55,211 nucleotides of DNA from the NCBI RefSeq assembly GCF_000231055.2, contig NZ_CM001466.1, forward strand, positions 582,696 to 637,906, in the 5' to 3' direction. Below the pieces are notes generated by a model, which saw only the letters and a list, made by a program, of their open reading frames with translations, searched no databases and was not told the origin of the DNA. Positions 24,379-32,384 of this stretch are shown here, piece by piece; position 1 is the first letter of the stretch; every line of letters begins with the position of its first letter. The stretch comes from Saccharomonospora azurea NA-128 (GTDB lineage Bacteria > Actinomycetota > Actinomycetes > Mycobacteriales > Pseudonocardiaceae). Position numbers and translations under genes: made by a program.

Positions 24379-25002
24379 ATGACCGATGTCGAACGACCCC
24401 GCCGGGAGAAGGCGGGGTCGCGCAGCTCGGCGAAACAGCGACTGCTGGACGCCGCGGCCGAATGCTTCTACGCCCACGGGGTCAACGGAACCGGCATCGA
24501 CACCATCACCGCCGCGGCCGGGGTCGCGAAGATGAGCCTCTACAACAACTTCGCGTCGAAGGACGCCCTCGTGCTGGCCTATCTGGAGGCCCGGCACGAG
24601 GAGTGGCTCGACCTCTACCGCCGCCGACTGGCCTCGGCCCAGGATGCGCGGGCGGCGATCGCCGCCGTCTTCGACGCCTACCTCGACCACGCCGAATCGG
24701 CGTACGCGCACGGCTTCCGCGGGTGCGGGCTGCTCAACGCGGCGGCCGAACTGCCCGCGGGCGCACCGGGGCGCGAGGTCGTCCGTCGCCACAAAGAAGA
24801 GGTAGCGGAGCTGTTGGCCGCGCACGTCGCGGAGCTGACGGGCCGGTCCGCTGCCCAGGTCTCCGCGCTGGCGGACCAGCTCGCGTTCCTCCTGGAGGGC
24901 GCCATGGCCCGGGCGGGCCTGGAAGGCGACTCCCGACTCCTGCGCCGCGCTCGCGACCTCGCGCTGCGCACCGTGGACGCCTCGATCGCCGAGCAGCGGT
25001 GA
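24379..25002 (+). CDS. TetR-family transcriptional regulator
   Basis: A 207-residue TetR protein. The DNA-binding domain (about residues 17-63) reads K-Q-R-L-L-D-A-A-A-E-C-F then G-I-D-T-I-T-A-A-A-G-V-A-K-M-S-L-Y-N-N-F-A-S-K-D, a canonical HTH; the C-terminal ligand domain is mostly helical with Cys in F-R-G-C-G-L-L-N-A-A-A. That R-G-C-x-x-x-N-A element is shared with a TetR subgroup near oxidoreductases. The palindrome immediately upstream is almost certainly its own operator, so it should repress itself and the following HAD gene, which starts 41 bp downstream on the same strand. Ligand unknown. Confidence 0.92.
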   Translation: MTDVERPRREKAGSRSSAKQRLLDAAAECFYAHGVNGTGIDTITAAAGVAKMSLYNNFASKDALVLAYLEARHEEWLDLYRRRLASAQDARAAIAAVFDAYLDHAESAYAHGFRGCGLLNAAAELPAGAPGREVVRRHKEEVAELLAAHVAELTGRSAAQVSALADQLAFLLEGAMARAGLEGDSRLLRRARDLALRTVDASIAEQR

Positions 25003-25043
25003 ACGGGGCAGCCCAGTGATGTCCGACGACCGGAAGGGACCCC

Positions 25044-25775
25044 GTGAACCTCGCTGACTACGACGTGTTGAGCTTCGACTGCTACGGCACGCTCATCGAC
25101 TGGGAGACCGGCATCGCCGCGGTCCTCACACCGTGGGCGAAGGAGGCCGGTCTGGACCTCACCCCCGAGGACCTGCTCGCCACCTACGCCGAGCACGAGT
25201 CGCAGGCCGCGCGCGAGCTGCCCGCAGCCCTCTACTCGACGATCCTCGCCGAGGCGTTCCGCCGCACCGGGGCCCAGCTCGGCGCGTCCGTGAGCGACGA
25301 GTGGGCGCAGCGCCTGGGCGACTCGGTGCCCGACTGGCCCGCCTTCGACGACTCGGCCGACGCGCTCGCCTCGCTCGCCCGCGACTACAAACTGGTCATC
25401 CTGTCCAACGTGCACCGCGCGGGGTTCGCCGGTTCGAACAAGCGCCTGGGTGTGGAGTTCGACCGCATCATCACCGCCGAGGATGTCAAGGCGTACAAGC
25501 CGGCGCCGAACCACTTCGAGGCGCTCGACGAGGTGCTGAAGGAGATGGGAATTCCGCGTGAGCGGCTGCTGCACGTCGCTCAGAGCCTCTTCCACGACCA
25601 CGTGCCCGCGCGGCGGCACGGCCTGCCGTCGGTGTGGATCAACCGTCGGCACGACCGCCCGGGCTGGGGAGCCACGCCGGAACCCGCCGAGGAGTACTCC
25701 TACGCACTCGAATTCCCGGACTTGAAGTCCTTCGCGCAGGCGGCGCGGGAGGCGAAGAGCGGCGACGGCGACTGA
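25044..25775 (+). CDS. HAD-superfamily hydrolase (haloacid dehalogenase type II-like)
   Basis: A 243-residue HAD enzyme. Motif I is S-F-D-C-Y-G-T-L-I-D-W (nucleophile Asp12), motif II is L-V-I-L-S-N-V-H, the motif III lysine is in Y-K-P-A-P-N-H-F, and the motif IV region reads H-V-A-Q-S-L-F-H-D-H-V-P-A. The sequence around H-V-A-Q-S-x-x-H-D and W-I-N-R-R matches the type II dehalogenase subgroup (2-haloacid dehalogenases and related phosphatases). Whether it is a dehalogenase or a phosphatase is not decidable by eye. GTG start with GGAAGGGA. It is co-transcribed with the TetR gene and probably induced by the TetR ligand. Confidence 0.87.
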   Translation: MNLADYDVLSFDCYGTLIDWETGIAAVLTPWAKEAGLDLTPEDLLATYAEHESQAARELPAALYSTILAEAFRRTGAQLGASVSDEWAQRLGDSVPDWPAFDDSADALASLARDYKLVILSNVHRAGFAGSNKRLGVEFDRIITAEDVKAYKPAPNHFEALDEVLKEMGIPRERLLHVAQSLFHDHVPARRHGLPSVWINRRHDRPGWGATPEPAEEYSYALEFPDLKSFAQAAREAKSGDGD

Positions 25776-26080
25776 TCAGCCGCGTTCGGGCTCGCGGGCA
25801 GGCGTGGCACGGCCGCAGGATTCACCACGCCACGCCTCCCGCCCCTCCCGCGGGCGGGTGCAGACCCACGCGAACATGCCCGTGGTGACCAGAGAGGTCG
25901 TCTCGCGCGGATCGACACCGACGCGCCGGGACGCGCCCATCGCGCGCTGCGCCGCCACGGTGCCGAGGATGCCCGCCAAGGCGACCACGAGCCCGATGAC
26001 GTGGACGAGGCCTCGGTCGAGCACTGCGATCGCGGGAGTGAGACCGAACAGTCGCAGCGTCGGTCCCAGCGCACCGAGCA
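25776..26080 (-). pseudogene. Fragment of an isoprenylcysteine methyltransferase-like membrane protein
   Basis: On the minus strand the interval 26078-25863 encodes a hydrophobic stretch (V-L-D-R-G-L-V-H-V-I-G-L-V-V-A-L-A-G-I-L-G), then A-A-Q-R-A-M-G-A-S-R-R-V-G-V-D-P-R-E-T and L-V-T-T-G-M-F-A-W-V. That is the central part of ICMT/PEMT-type membrane methyltransferases, where the order G-x-S-W-R-V-G-V-D and T-x-G-x-F-x-W-V-R-N-P is conserved. The frame then loses similarity before the expected N-P motif and stops at 25776. The N-terminal helices are not recognisable upstream. The gene is therefore truncated at both ends. Confidence 0.65.
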
Positions 26081-26373
26081 CTCCCTGCTCGGATGAGCGT
26101 GGGCGGACCCGGTCGCCGCACTCGTCATCGCCGCCGTCGCCGCGGCCGGTTCGTGCCCGGGCTCGGCCGTCTCGCCTGACTCGCTGATCACCGGCCGGGT
26201 GGTCTGCGCCACATCGACGTGGGTGTGCACCCGCCGGGGCAACCCGGCCCGCCACGATGTTCGTGGATGTGTTCGGTCGCGCACACCCTGAGGACACGGC
26301 GTGTGGCCTGTTTTTCCACACCCGGTACCGTCAGCGCGCTAAACCTTCGCAGAAGTGTTGCAGGAGTTGTCTG

Positions 26374-28425
26374 GTGTCCGTTCCGTCTCCCTCGCGTGCG
26401 ACCGATGCCCCGGTGACGACGGGGCCACGCAAGTTCCGACCCGAACTGCAGGGTCTGCGCGCCATGGCGGTGCTGCTCGTGGTCGTGTACCACGTGTGGC
26501 TCAACCGGGTCTCCGGTGGTGTGGACGTGTTCTTCGTGATCAGCGGCTTCCTGATCACGGGACAGCTCTACCGGGCGAGCTCGCGGGGCCGGATCGACTT
26601 CCGCCGCATGTGGGGCCGGATGCTCACCCGCCTGCTTCCGGCGGCGCTGACGGTGCTGGCGGTGACGATGGCGGTGGCCGTGCTGCTGCTGCCGGAACAC
26701 CGGTGGTCGCTGACGGCCTGGGAAGTCATCGCGTCGGCGTTGTTCTACGAGAACTGGCAGCTGGTCGCCACCTCGGCCGACTACTTCGCGCAACACTCCG
26801 CGGCCAGCCTGACCCAGCACTTCTGGTCGTTGTCGATCCAGGGCCAGTTCTACCTGGTGTGGCCGTTGCTGGTGGCCCTCGTCGCGTGGCTCGCGCGCCG
26901 GGCGGGGTGGACGCTGCACCGGTCGCTGGTGACGGCGATGGCCGTGGCGTTCGTCCTCTCGCTGGCGTTCTCGGTGTGGCTGACGATCGAGAACCAGCCG
27001 CTCGCGTACTTCCACTCGGCCACCCGGGTGTGGGAGTTCGCGCTGGGCGGGTTGACGGCCCTGTTGATCGACTCGGTGCGAGTGCCGCGGCTCGTTCGCA
27101 TCGTGTGCGGGTGGGTCGGCGTCGTCGCGCTCGTGACCTGCGGCCTGGTGCTGCAGGTCGGCACGGAGTTCCCCGGTTACGTCGCGCTGTGGCCGACGCT
27201 GGCCGCGGTGTTGGTGCTGGTCGCGGGCGCCACCGACAGCAAGATCGGCGCCGACCGCTTCCTGTCGGCGAAGCCGCTGGTGCGCCTGGGCAACCTGAGC
27301 TACGCGCTGTACCTGTGGCACTGGCCGTTCCTGCTGTTCTTCCTCATCACCGCCGACAAGGAGAGCCTCAGCCTCGGCGAGGGCGCGCTGGTAATCGCCG
27401 GGTCGCTCGTTCTCGCGGCGCTCACGTACCGGTTCGTGGAGCAGCCGGCCCGCTCCGCCCGTCTGGCCACGGCAACCCCCTGGGGTGGGTACCGCCTGGC
27501 ACTGTTGGCGCTGGTGCCCGTGCTGCTGGCGTCGGGGACCTGGCAGGTCGTCACGGCGCAGCGCGCGTCGTTCACGGTGGCCGAAGGAGAGAAGGAGACC
27601 CTCGGGGCGCCGGTGCTCGACACCCGCGCGCCGCTCGTGGACGCCGCGAGGCCCGTCGTCCCGCCGTTCGCCGCCCTGCCCGACCAGTTCGACAGCTTCC
27701 CCGAGGAGGAGTGCGTCTACTCGCCGAAGAACGAGGACCTGCGGATCTGCACGGTGGACCCGCCGGGTGAGCCGGTGCGGCGCATCGTCGTGACGGGCGA
27801 CTCCCACTCCCAGCAGTACATCGCCGCGCTGCGGCCGATCGTCGAACGCCGCGGTTGGCAGATCATCTCCATGGGCAAGGGCGGGTGCCCGTTCACCACC
27901 AACGGCGTCGACGAGGAATGCCGCGCGTGGAACACCGCCGTCCGCGAGGAGATCCTGGAGATGCAGCCGGACGCCGTCGTCACGATGGCCACCCGTGACG
28001 TGCGGGTGGGGTTGAAGGAATGGACACCTCCCGGCTACGTCGAGCAGTGGCAGGCCATGGATGCCGCCGGAATCCCGGTGGTGGCGATCCGCGACAGCCC
28101 CCGCTACGACTTCGAGCCCTCCGAATGCGTGCAGAAGCACAGCGCGCACGACCCCCAGTGCTCGGGTCGGCGGGCGGAACTGCTGTCGCCGCGCCCCCCG
28201 TACCTCGACGCGCCGGGCGTGCCGCCGTCCGTGTCGTTCCTCGACTTCAGTGACTACTTCTGCAACGCCGAGACCTGCCCGCCGGTGATCGGCAACGTGC
28301 TCGTGTACATGGACAACAACCACGTCACCGCCACCTACCTGGAGACGATGTCGCCGATGGTGGAGGAGCGACTTGTGGAGGTCCTGGGCTGGGAGGACGA
28401 CGTCGTGGGCGGCCACGGCGAGTGA
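26374..28425 (+). CDS. OafA/AcsT-type membrane acyltransferase with SGNH domain
   Basis: A 683-residue protein of the acyltransferase-3 family. Residues ~20-400 hold about ten transmembrane helices, starting with the diagnostic [19 protein letters not shown], in which R-x10-H is catalytic, and [13 protein letters not shown]. From ~440 comes a periplasmic SGNH domain, with G-D-S-H-S around residue 475 and D-N-N-H-V-T around 647, forming the Ser and Asp-His parts of a hydrolase-like triad. Such fusions O-acetylate cell-envelope polysaccharides or glycolipids. The GTG at 26374 has AGGAG 8 bp upstream. It overlaps the following kinase gene by 4 bp. Confidence 0.92.
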   Translation: MSVPSPSRATDAPVTTGPRKFRPELQGLRAMAVLLVVVYHVWLNRVSGGVDVFFVISGFLITGQLYRASSRGRIDFRRMWGRMLTRLLPAALTVLAVTMAVAVLLLPEHRWSLTAWEVIASALFYENWQLVATSADYFAQHSAASLTQHFWSLSIQGQFYLVWPLLVALVAWLARRAGWTLHRSLVTAMAVAFVLSLAFSVWLTIENQPLAYFHSATRVWEFALGGLTALLIDSVRVPRLVRIVCGWVGVVALVTCGLVLQVGTEFPGYVALWPTLAAVLVLVAGATDSKIGADRFLSAKPLVRLGNLSYALYLWHWPFLLFFLITADKESLSLGEGALVIAGSLVLAALTYRFVEQPARSARLATATPWGGYRLALLALVPVLLASGTWQVVTAQRASFTVAEGEKETLGAPVLDTRAPLVDAARPVVPPFAALPDQFDSFPEEECVYSPKNEDLRICTVDPPGEPVRRIVVTGDSHSQQYIAALRPIVERRGWQIISMGKGGCPFTTNGVDEECRAWNTAVREEILEMQPDAVVTMATRDVRVGLKEWTPPGYVEQWQAMDAAGIPVVAIRDSPRYDFEPSECVQKHSAHDPQCSGRRAELLSPRPPYLDAPGVPPSVSFLDFSDYFCNAETCPPVIGNVLVYMDNNHVTATYLETMSPMVEERLVEVLGWEDDVVGGHGE

Positions 28426-29435
28426 GCCGTCGCCCGGACGCACCCGCCGCCGACCGTGTGGGGCGCCTGCTGAGCGAGCACTACTCGCTCGACGTGCGTG
28501 ACGTCGTCGCGGTCGGCGACGGCGCCGACCGGGCCGCGTCGGTGTGGCAGGCGACCGGTCACGACGGCCGCGCGTACGCGGTGAAGTTGACGACCGGGGG
28601 CTGCCCGGCGGGGCTCGTGCTCGCCGACCGGCTCGCCCTCGCGCGCCCCGGAGCGACCCCTCGGCCGGTGCACACGGCGGCGGGAGCGCTGTGGGCCACC
28701 GTGGCCGGGGCCCGATTGTCGGTGACGGAGTGGGTCGACGGGCGCAGCGCCGCGGACGTCGGGTTGAGCGAACGGCAGTGGATCGAGTACGGCCGGGTCC
28801 TGGCCGCCCTGCACGGACTGCCCGTCGCGGGTGAGCCGGCCCGACGGGTGCCGCGCGAGACCTTCGATCCGGGGCACTGGGTCGACTGTTTCGACCGCGT
28901 CGACGCCCGGCTCGCCGACGTGGCCGCCGGCGACGACCTGGTCACGCACCTCGTCGCGACCTGGAACGGGCGGCGGTCCGACCTGCGCGTGGTGCGCGAC
29001 CGGACGGTACGGCTGGGGCGGTCGCTGGCGACGCGCGCCGCCCCGACGGCGCGGGTCTGCTGCCACGCCGACGCGCATCTCGGCAACGTCGTCGTCACGG
29101 GCCCCGAGTCGGTCGCGCTGCTCGACTTCGACGACGCCGTGCTCGCCCCGCCGGAGCGGGACCTCATGTTCGTGCTCGGCGGCGGGGTGTGGGCCGAGGA
29201 GCTGATCGACGAGCGGCAGCAGGACGCTTTCCTCCGTGGGTACGGCTCGCGCACGCCCGATCGGCAGCTGCTCGCCTACTACCGTGGCCTGCGCACGCTC
29301 GAAGACGTCGCCGACCCGGCCACGGTGGTGCTCGACGTGTCCGCACCCCGTGAGGACCGGGCCGCCAACCTCGGTTACGTCACCGCGACGGTGGCTGCCG
29401 GCGCGCTGCTCGACCAGGCACTCCGCAGCGAGTGA
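28422..29435 (+). CDS. APH/choline-kinase-like phosphotransferase
   Basis: A 337-residue protein kinase-like fold enzyme. Catalytic loop C-C-H-A-D-A-H-L-G-N-V-V-V (about residues 212-224, H-x-D-x-x-x-x-N) and the metal motif L-L-D-F-D-D-A (about 233-239) are intact, and the N-terminal lobe has a Lys in A-Y-A-V-K-L. Family members phosphorylate aminoglycosides, sugars, choline or homoserine; the substrate here is unknown. It starts with GTG overlapping the acyltransferase stop (GTGA), so co-translation is assured and a role in the same envelope or small-molecule modification is likely but inferred. It converges on the tyrosine phosphatase with a 21-bp gap. Confidence 0.85.
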   Translation: MSRRPDAPAADRVGRLLSEHYSLDVRDVVAVGDGADRAASVWQATGHDGRAYAVKLTTGGCPAGLVLADRLALARPGATPRPVHTAAGALWATVAGARLSVTEWVDGRSAADVGLSERQWIEYGRVLAALHGLPVAGEPARRVPRETFDPGHWVDCFDRVDARLADVAAGDDLVTHLVATWNGRRSDLRVVRDRTVRLGRSLATRAAPTARVCCHADAHLGNVVVTGPESVALLDFDDAVLAPPERDLMFVLGGGVWAEELIDERQQDAFLRGYGSRTPDRQLLAYYRGLRTLEDVADPATVVLDVSAPREDRAANLGYVTATVAAGALLDQALRSE

Positions 29436-29456
29436 CCGGCGTGTCGAGAGCCCGGC

Positions 29457-30158
29457 TCACCCGGTCAGCCGGGTGAGGAGAGCGTCGAGTTCGGCCTCGG
29501 ACAGGCCGTTGTCGAGGAGGAAGTCCGGCATGTTCAACGACGCGATCGTCGACGTCAGGGAGCGCTCGATGGTGGTGCCGTGTTCCGAGAGGAGTTCGGT
29601 CACCGCGGTGAGCTGGTCGCGAACGCCGAGTTCCTCGTACGTCCGTTTCATCCGCTCGTAGGTGAGCAGGTAGTCGGCGACGATCTCGGCCGGCGTCGCT
29701 CCGGCCAGTGTGAGCAGCACCAGGGCGAGCAGTCCGGTGCGGTCCTTGCCTCCCGCGCAGTGGAACACCACGCAGCCCGGTGCGGCGGTGGCGACGGCCC
29801 GCACCGCGCTGACCACCAGCTCCGGGTGCTCGGCCAGCAGCGCCGGGAAGTACAGCGGCGAGCTGAGCCTGTCGATCCGCGTCCAGCGCTCGTGGAAGGG
29901 GGTGCCGACGGGGTCGAGAGGCGCCCGCACGGTGGTGATGCCCGGCGGCGCCGGAGTCCGACCCGGCGCGATCTCGTCGGTGTTCCGGAGGTCGACGACG
30001 GTGCGCACACCGTGGGCCCACGCCGCCGCCCACCCACGCTCGCTCAGGCGCAGGGGTGCTTCCATACGGACCACCGCACCGTGCTTGATCGTCCCCAGGC
30101 CACCGAGGTCGCGAGCGTTGACGCAGCCGTCCCACGCGAGTTCCCTGTCCCGTGTCAT
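29457..30158 (-). CDS. Tyrosine/dual-specificity protein phosphatase (MptpB-like)
   Basis: A 233-residue enzyme with the P-loop H-C-A-G-G-K-D-R-T-G (133-142; nucleophile Cys134, Arg140). The Lys-Asp variant K-D-R-T-G is typical of the MptpB/Tyr_phosphatase_3 group, which dephosphorylates phosphotyrosine, phosphoserine or phosphoinositides. The N-terminal start N-A-R-D-L-G-G is another group signature, as is V-D-L-R-N-T-D-E as the general-acid region. It is probably cytosolic; no signal peptide is seen. A perfect 9-bp stem (29456-29464 and 29469-29477, loop TCAG) overlaps its stop and could help terminate transcription from either side. It is preceded on the minus strand by MarR. Confidence 0.9.
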   Translation of the reverse strand: MTRDRELAWDGCVNARDLGGLGTIKHGAVVRMEAPLRLSERGWAAAWAHGVRTVVDLRNTDEIAPGRTPAPPGITTVRAPLDPVGTPFHERWTRIDRLSSPLYFPALLAEHPELVVSAVRAVATAAPGCVVFHCAGGKDRTGLLALVLLTLAGATPAEIVADYLLTYERMKRTYEELGVRDQLTAVTELLSEHGTTIERSLTSTIASLNMPDFLLDNGLSEAELDALLTRLTG

Positions 30159-30173
30159 GCCTGGAAGGACGCA

Positions 30174-30683
30174 TCACCCGGCGTGCGGGTTGGGGGCCAC
30201 TGGGGGTCTACCGGGTGGCTGGGCCGTCTCCTGCAGGCTCCACAGCACCTGCTCGGTGATCGAGGCCCAGGCCTCGACCTGCTCCGGGGTCAGCTGGTCG
30301 AACACCAGCTCACGCACGGTGTCGACGTGGCCGGGCGCGGCGTTCTCGATCGCGTCGCGGCCCTGGTCGGTGAGCACCACGAAGGCTCCGCGGGCGTCGC
30401 TGGGGCAGTCCTCGCGGCAGACGAGCCCGCGCTTCTGCATGCGGGCGAGGTGGTGCGAGAGCCTGCTCTTCTCCCATTGGAGCGCCGTGGCGAGTTCACC
30501 TATGCGCATCCGGGGTTCGGGCTGGTCGGTGAGTTGGACGAGCACTTCGAAGTCGGGCAGGGACAGCCCGGATTCGGTTTGGAGTTGGCGAGCCAGGCGG
30601 GCCGTCAGCTGAGCATTCATCGTCAGGTAGCGGCGCCAGGCGCGTTGTTCGGATTCGGTCAACCATCGTGTCACGTGTCTCAT
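30174..30683 (-). CDS. MarR-family regulator (MhqR-like by context)
   Basis: A 169-residue MarR protein: dimerisation helix (E-S-E-Q-R-A-W-R-R-Y-L), HTH L-A-T-A-L-Q-W-E-K-S-R-L-S-H-H-L-A-R-M and wing R-E-D-C-P-S-D-A-R-G-A-F (D-x-R). The W-E-K-S-R-L-S-H-H sequence is conserved in MhqR/YkvE-like MarR proteins. It is divergent from YceI and from a ring-cleaving dioxygenase that resembles MhqO, a target of MhqR in Bacillus, so control by quinones or phenols is plausible. Two Cys residues (in V-C-R-E-D-C) close to the wing could be redox- or quinone-sensing. ATG 30683 follows GGGTAGG; GTG 30674 is an alternative. Confidence 0.88.
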   Translation of the reverse strand: MRHVTRWLTESEQRAWRRYLTMNAQLTARLARQLQTESGLSLPDFEVLVQLTDQPEPRMRIGELATALQWEKSRLSHHLARMQKRGLVCREDCPSDARGAFVVLTDQGRDAIENAAPGHVDTVRELVFDQLTPEQVEAWASITEQVLWSLQETAQPPGRPPVAPNPHAG

Positions 30684-30697
30684 CCTACCCGGATTTG

Positions 30698-30743
30698 TTG
30701 ACGCATCATCTATGTTGGAAGAGGCGCCAGATGACACATCAAC
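30698..30743. promoter_or_regulatory. Imperfect inverted repeat, probable MarR operator
   Basis: GTTGACGCATCATC (30698-30711) and GATGACACATCAAC (30730-30743) pair at 11 of 14 positions, with 18 bp between. The repeat lies in the 78-bp region between the divergent MarR and YceI genes, just upstream of the GGAGGAG ribosome site. The left arm includes TTGACG, a possible -35 element. The right arm ends 17 bp before the YceI start, so binding there would block transcription initiation or clearance. Confidence 0.6.
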
Positions 30744-30760
30744 TACTTGGAGGAGCGGAC

Positions 30761-31318
30761 ATGACCGCCAACGTGGACTACGGCCAGCTGACCGGCACCT
30801 ACACCATCGACCCCTCACACAGCCGTATCGGTTTTGTGGCCCGCCACGCCATGGTCACCAAGGTGCGCGGCGCGTTCAACGAGTTCGAGGGTACCGCCAA
30901 GGTGAACGGCGAGAACCCCGCCGACTCGTCGGTGGAAATCGTCATCAAGGCCGCCAGCATCGACACCCGCAACGCCGACCGCGACGGCCACCTGCGCAGC
31001 AACGACTTCCTCGCGATGGACGAGTACCCGGAGATCACGTTCAAGTCGACCGAGATCAAGCAGACCGGCGACGACGCTTTCGCCGTCACCGGCGACCTCA
31101 CCGTCCGGGGCGTCACGCGCCAGGTCACCATCCCCCTGACGTTCGAGGGCCAGGCCACCGACCCGTTCGGCAACGTGCGTGTCGGGTTCGAGGGCTCGAC
31201 CAGCATCTCCCGCAAGGACTTCGGCGTGACCTGGAACGCCGCCCTGGAGACCGGCGGTGTCCTGGTCAGTGACAAGATCGACCTCGAGTTCGAGATCTCG
31301 GCCATCAAGCAGAACTGA
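30761..31318 (+). CDS. YceI-family lipocalin-like protein
   Basis: A 185-residue YceI protein. Marks are Y-T-I-D-P-S-H-S-R-I-G-F-V-A-R-H at residues 14-29, A-S-I-D-T-R-N-A-D-R-D-G-H-L-R-S-N-D-F near 61-79, the strand I-T-F-K-S-T-E-I, and L-T-V-R-G-V-T-R-Q-V-T, then a C-terminal W-N-A-A-L-E-T-G-G-V-L-V. YceI proteins are beta-barrels that bind long isoprenoid or quinone-like lipids. No signal peptide is present, so it is cytosolic here. GGAGGAG 6 bases before ATG. It is followed after 41 bp by the dioxygenase, likely in one operon under the MarR regulator. Confidence 0.93.
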   Translation: MTANVDYGQLTGTYTIDPSHSRIGFVARHAMVTKVRGAFNEFEGTAKVNGENPADSSVEIVIKAASIDTRNADRDGHLRSNDFLAMDEYPEITFKSTEIKQTGDDAFAVTGDLTVRGVTRQVTIPLTFEGQATDPFGNVRVGFEGSTSISRKDFGVTWNAALETGGVLVSDKIDLEFEISAIKQN

Positions 31319-31359
31319 GAGCCGTAGAAAGCCGTACCCACCTCATCGAGGACGGTGTC

Positions 31360-32337
31360 ATGACACTCGCAAGCAACGGCTTGCACCACGTCACGGCCAT
31401 CGCCGGAGACCCGCAGGCGAACGCGGACTTCTACCTGCGCACGCTCGGGCTCCGGCTGGTCAAGACGACGGTGAACTTCGACTCGCCGAACGTCTACCAC
31501 CTCTACTACGGGGACGAGCAGGGGCAGCCGGGCAGCCTGCTGACCTTCTTCCCCTTCGGGAAGGTGGCGGCGGGACGACGCGGGCACGGCCAGGCCACCA
31601 CGACGGCGTTCTCCGTGCCCGCCGAGTCGATCGGCTGGTGGCGCGGGCACCTGGAGCAGGCCGGCACGGACGTGGGCGAGGTCGTCGAGCGGGACGGGGA
31701 GGCAACCCTGACCTTCCACGACCCCGACGGCCTGGAACTGATGCTGGTCGCCCACGAGCAGGACGACCCCCGGGCGCCGTGGGACAACGGCGTCGTGCCC
31801 GCGGAGCACGGGGTGCGCGGACTGCACTCGGTCACGTTGTGCACGGCCGACGAGCCGGGCACCGTGACGACCTTGGAAGAGCTGGGGTTGCGGCTGGTCG
31901 GACAGCACGGACCCCGGCTCCGGTTCGCCGCGGGCGACGGTGAACCCGGTGCGCTGGTGGACGTGGTCGTCGACGCGGGCGCGCCCCGAGGTCTCGTCGC
32001 GGGCGGGACGGTGCACCACGTCGCCTTCCGCGCACCGGACGACGACACCCAGCAACGGTGGCGCGACGAACTCGTCGATCGGGGCGAGGACGTCACCGAG
32101 ATCCGCGACCGCCAGTACTTCCGGTCGATCTACTTCCGCGAACGCGGTGGAACGCTGCTGGAGATCGCGACCGACCAGCCCGGTTTCACCGCCGACGAGC
32201 CGCTGCTGGAGCTCGGCCGGGCGTTGAAGCTCCCGCCGTGGCTGGAACCGGACCGCGAGCAGATCGAGAACGGTCTGCCCTCGCTGTCCGTGCCGGGGGA
32301 GAACAACCCAGGCGTCGTCGAGGAAGCCGGAGCCTGA
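31360..32337 (+). CDS. Ring-cleaving extradiol dioxygenase-like (MhqO-type) protein
   Basis: A 325-residue two-domain glyoxalase-fold protein. The probable Fe ligands are His10 (G-L-H-H-V-T-A), His220 (V-H-H-V-A-F) and Glu268 (L-L-E-I-A-T-D), spaced as in MhqO/MhqA/PcpA-type hydroquinone ring-cleaving dioxygenases. The N-terminal half (1-145) and C-terminal half (150-300) are both VOC modules. The Y-F-R-S-I-Y-F-R-E loop near 253-261 is typical of the subgroup. The expected reaction is O2-dependent cleavage of a hydroquinone or catechol. It lies 41 bp after YceI on the same strand, both apparently controlled by the divergent MarR. Confidence 0.88.
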   Translation: MTLASNGLHHVTAIAGDPQANADFYLRTLGLRLVKTTVNFDSPNVYHLYYGDEQGQPGSLLTFFPFGKVAAGRRGHGQATTTAFSVPAESIGWWRGHLEQAGTDVGEVVERDGEATLTFHDPDGLELMLVAHEQDDPRAPWDNGVVPAEHGVRGLHSVTLCTADEPGTVTTLEELGLRLVGQHGPRLRFAAGDGEPGALVDVVVDAGAPRGLVAGGTVHHVAFRAPDDDTQQRWRDELVDRGEDVTEIRDRQYFRSIYFRERGGTLLEIATDQPGFTADEPLLELGRALKLPPWLEPDREQIENGLPSLSVPGENNPGVVEEAGA

Positions 32338-32384
32338 GTTGCGCGGGTGGTGCGGAGGTGGATCCCTCCGCACCACCCGACGTG

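Noticed and set aside
26188-28443. 751-codon minus-strand open frame opposite the acyltransferase
   Set aside because: Its composition is Arg/His/Gln-rich repetitive sequence typical of antisense frames in high-GC DNA; the sense strand encodes a full acyltransferase-SGNH protein.
29456-29477. 9-bp stem between the APH-like kinase and the phosphatase as a terminator
   Set aside because: It lacks a T-run and overlaps phosphatase codons, so it is only mentioned as possible.
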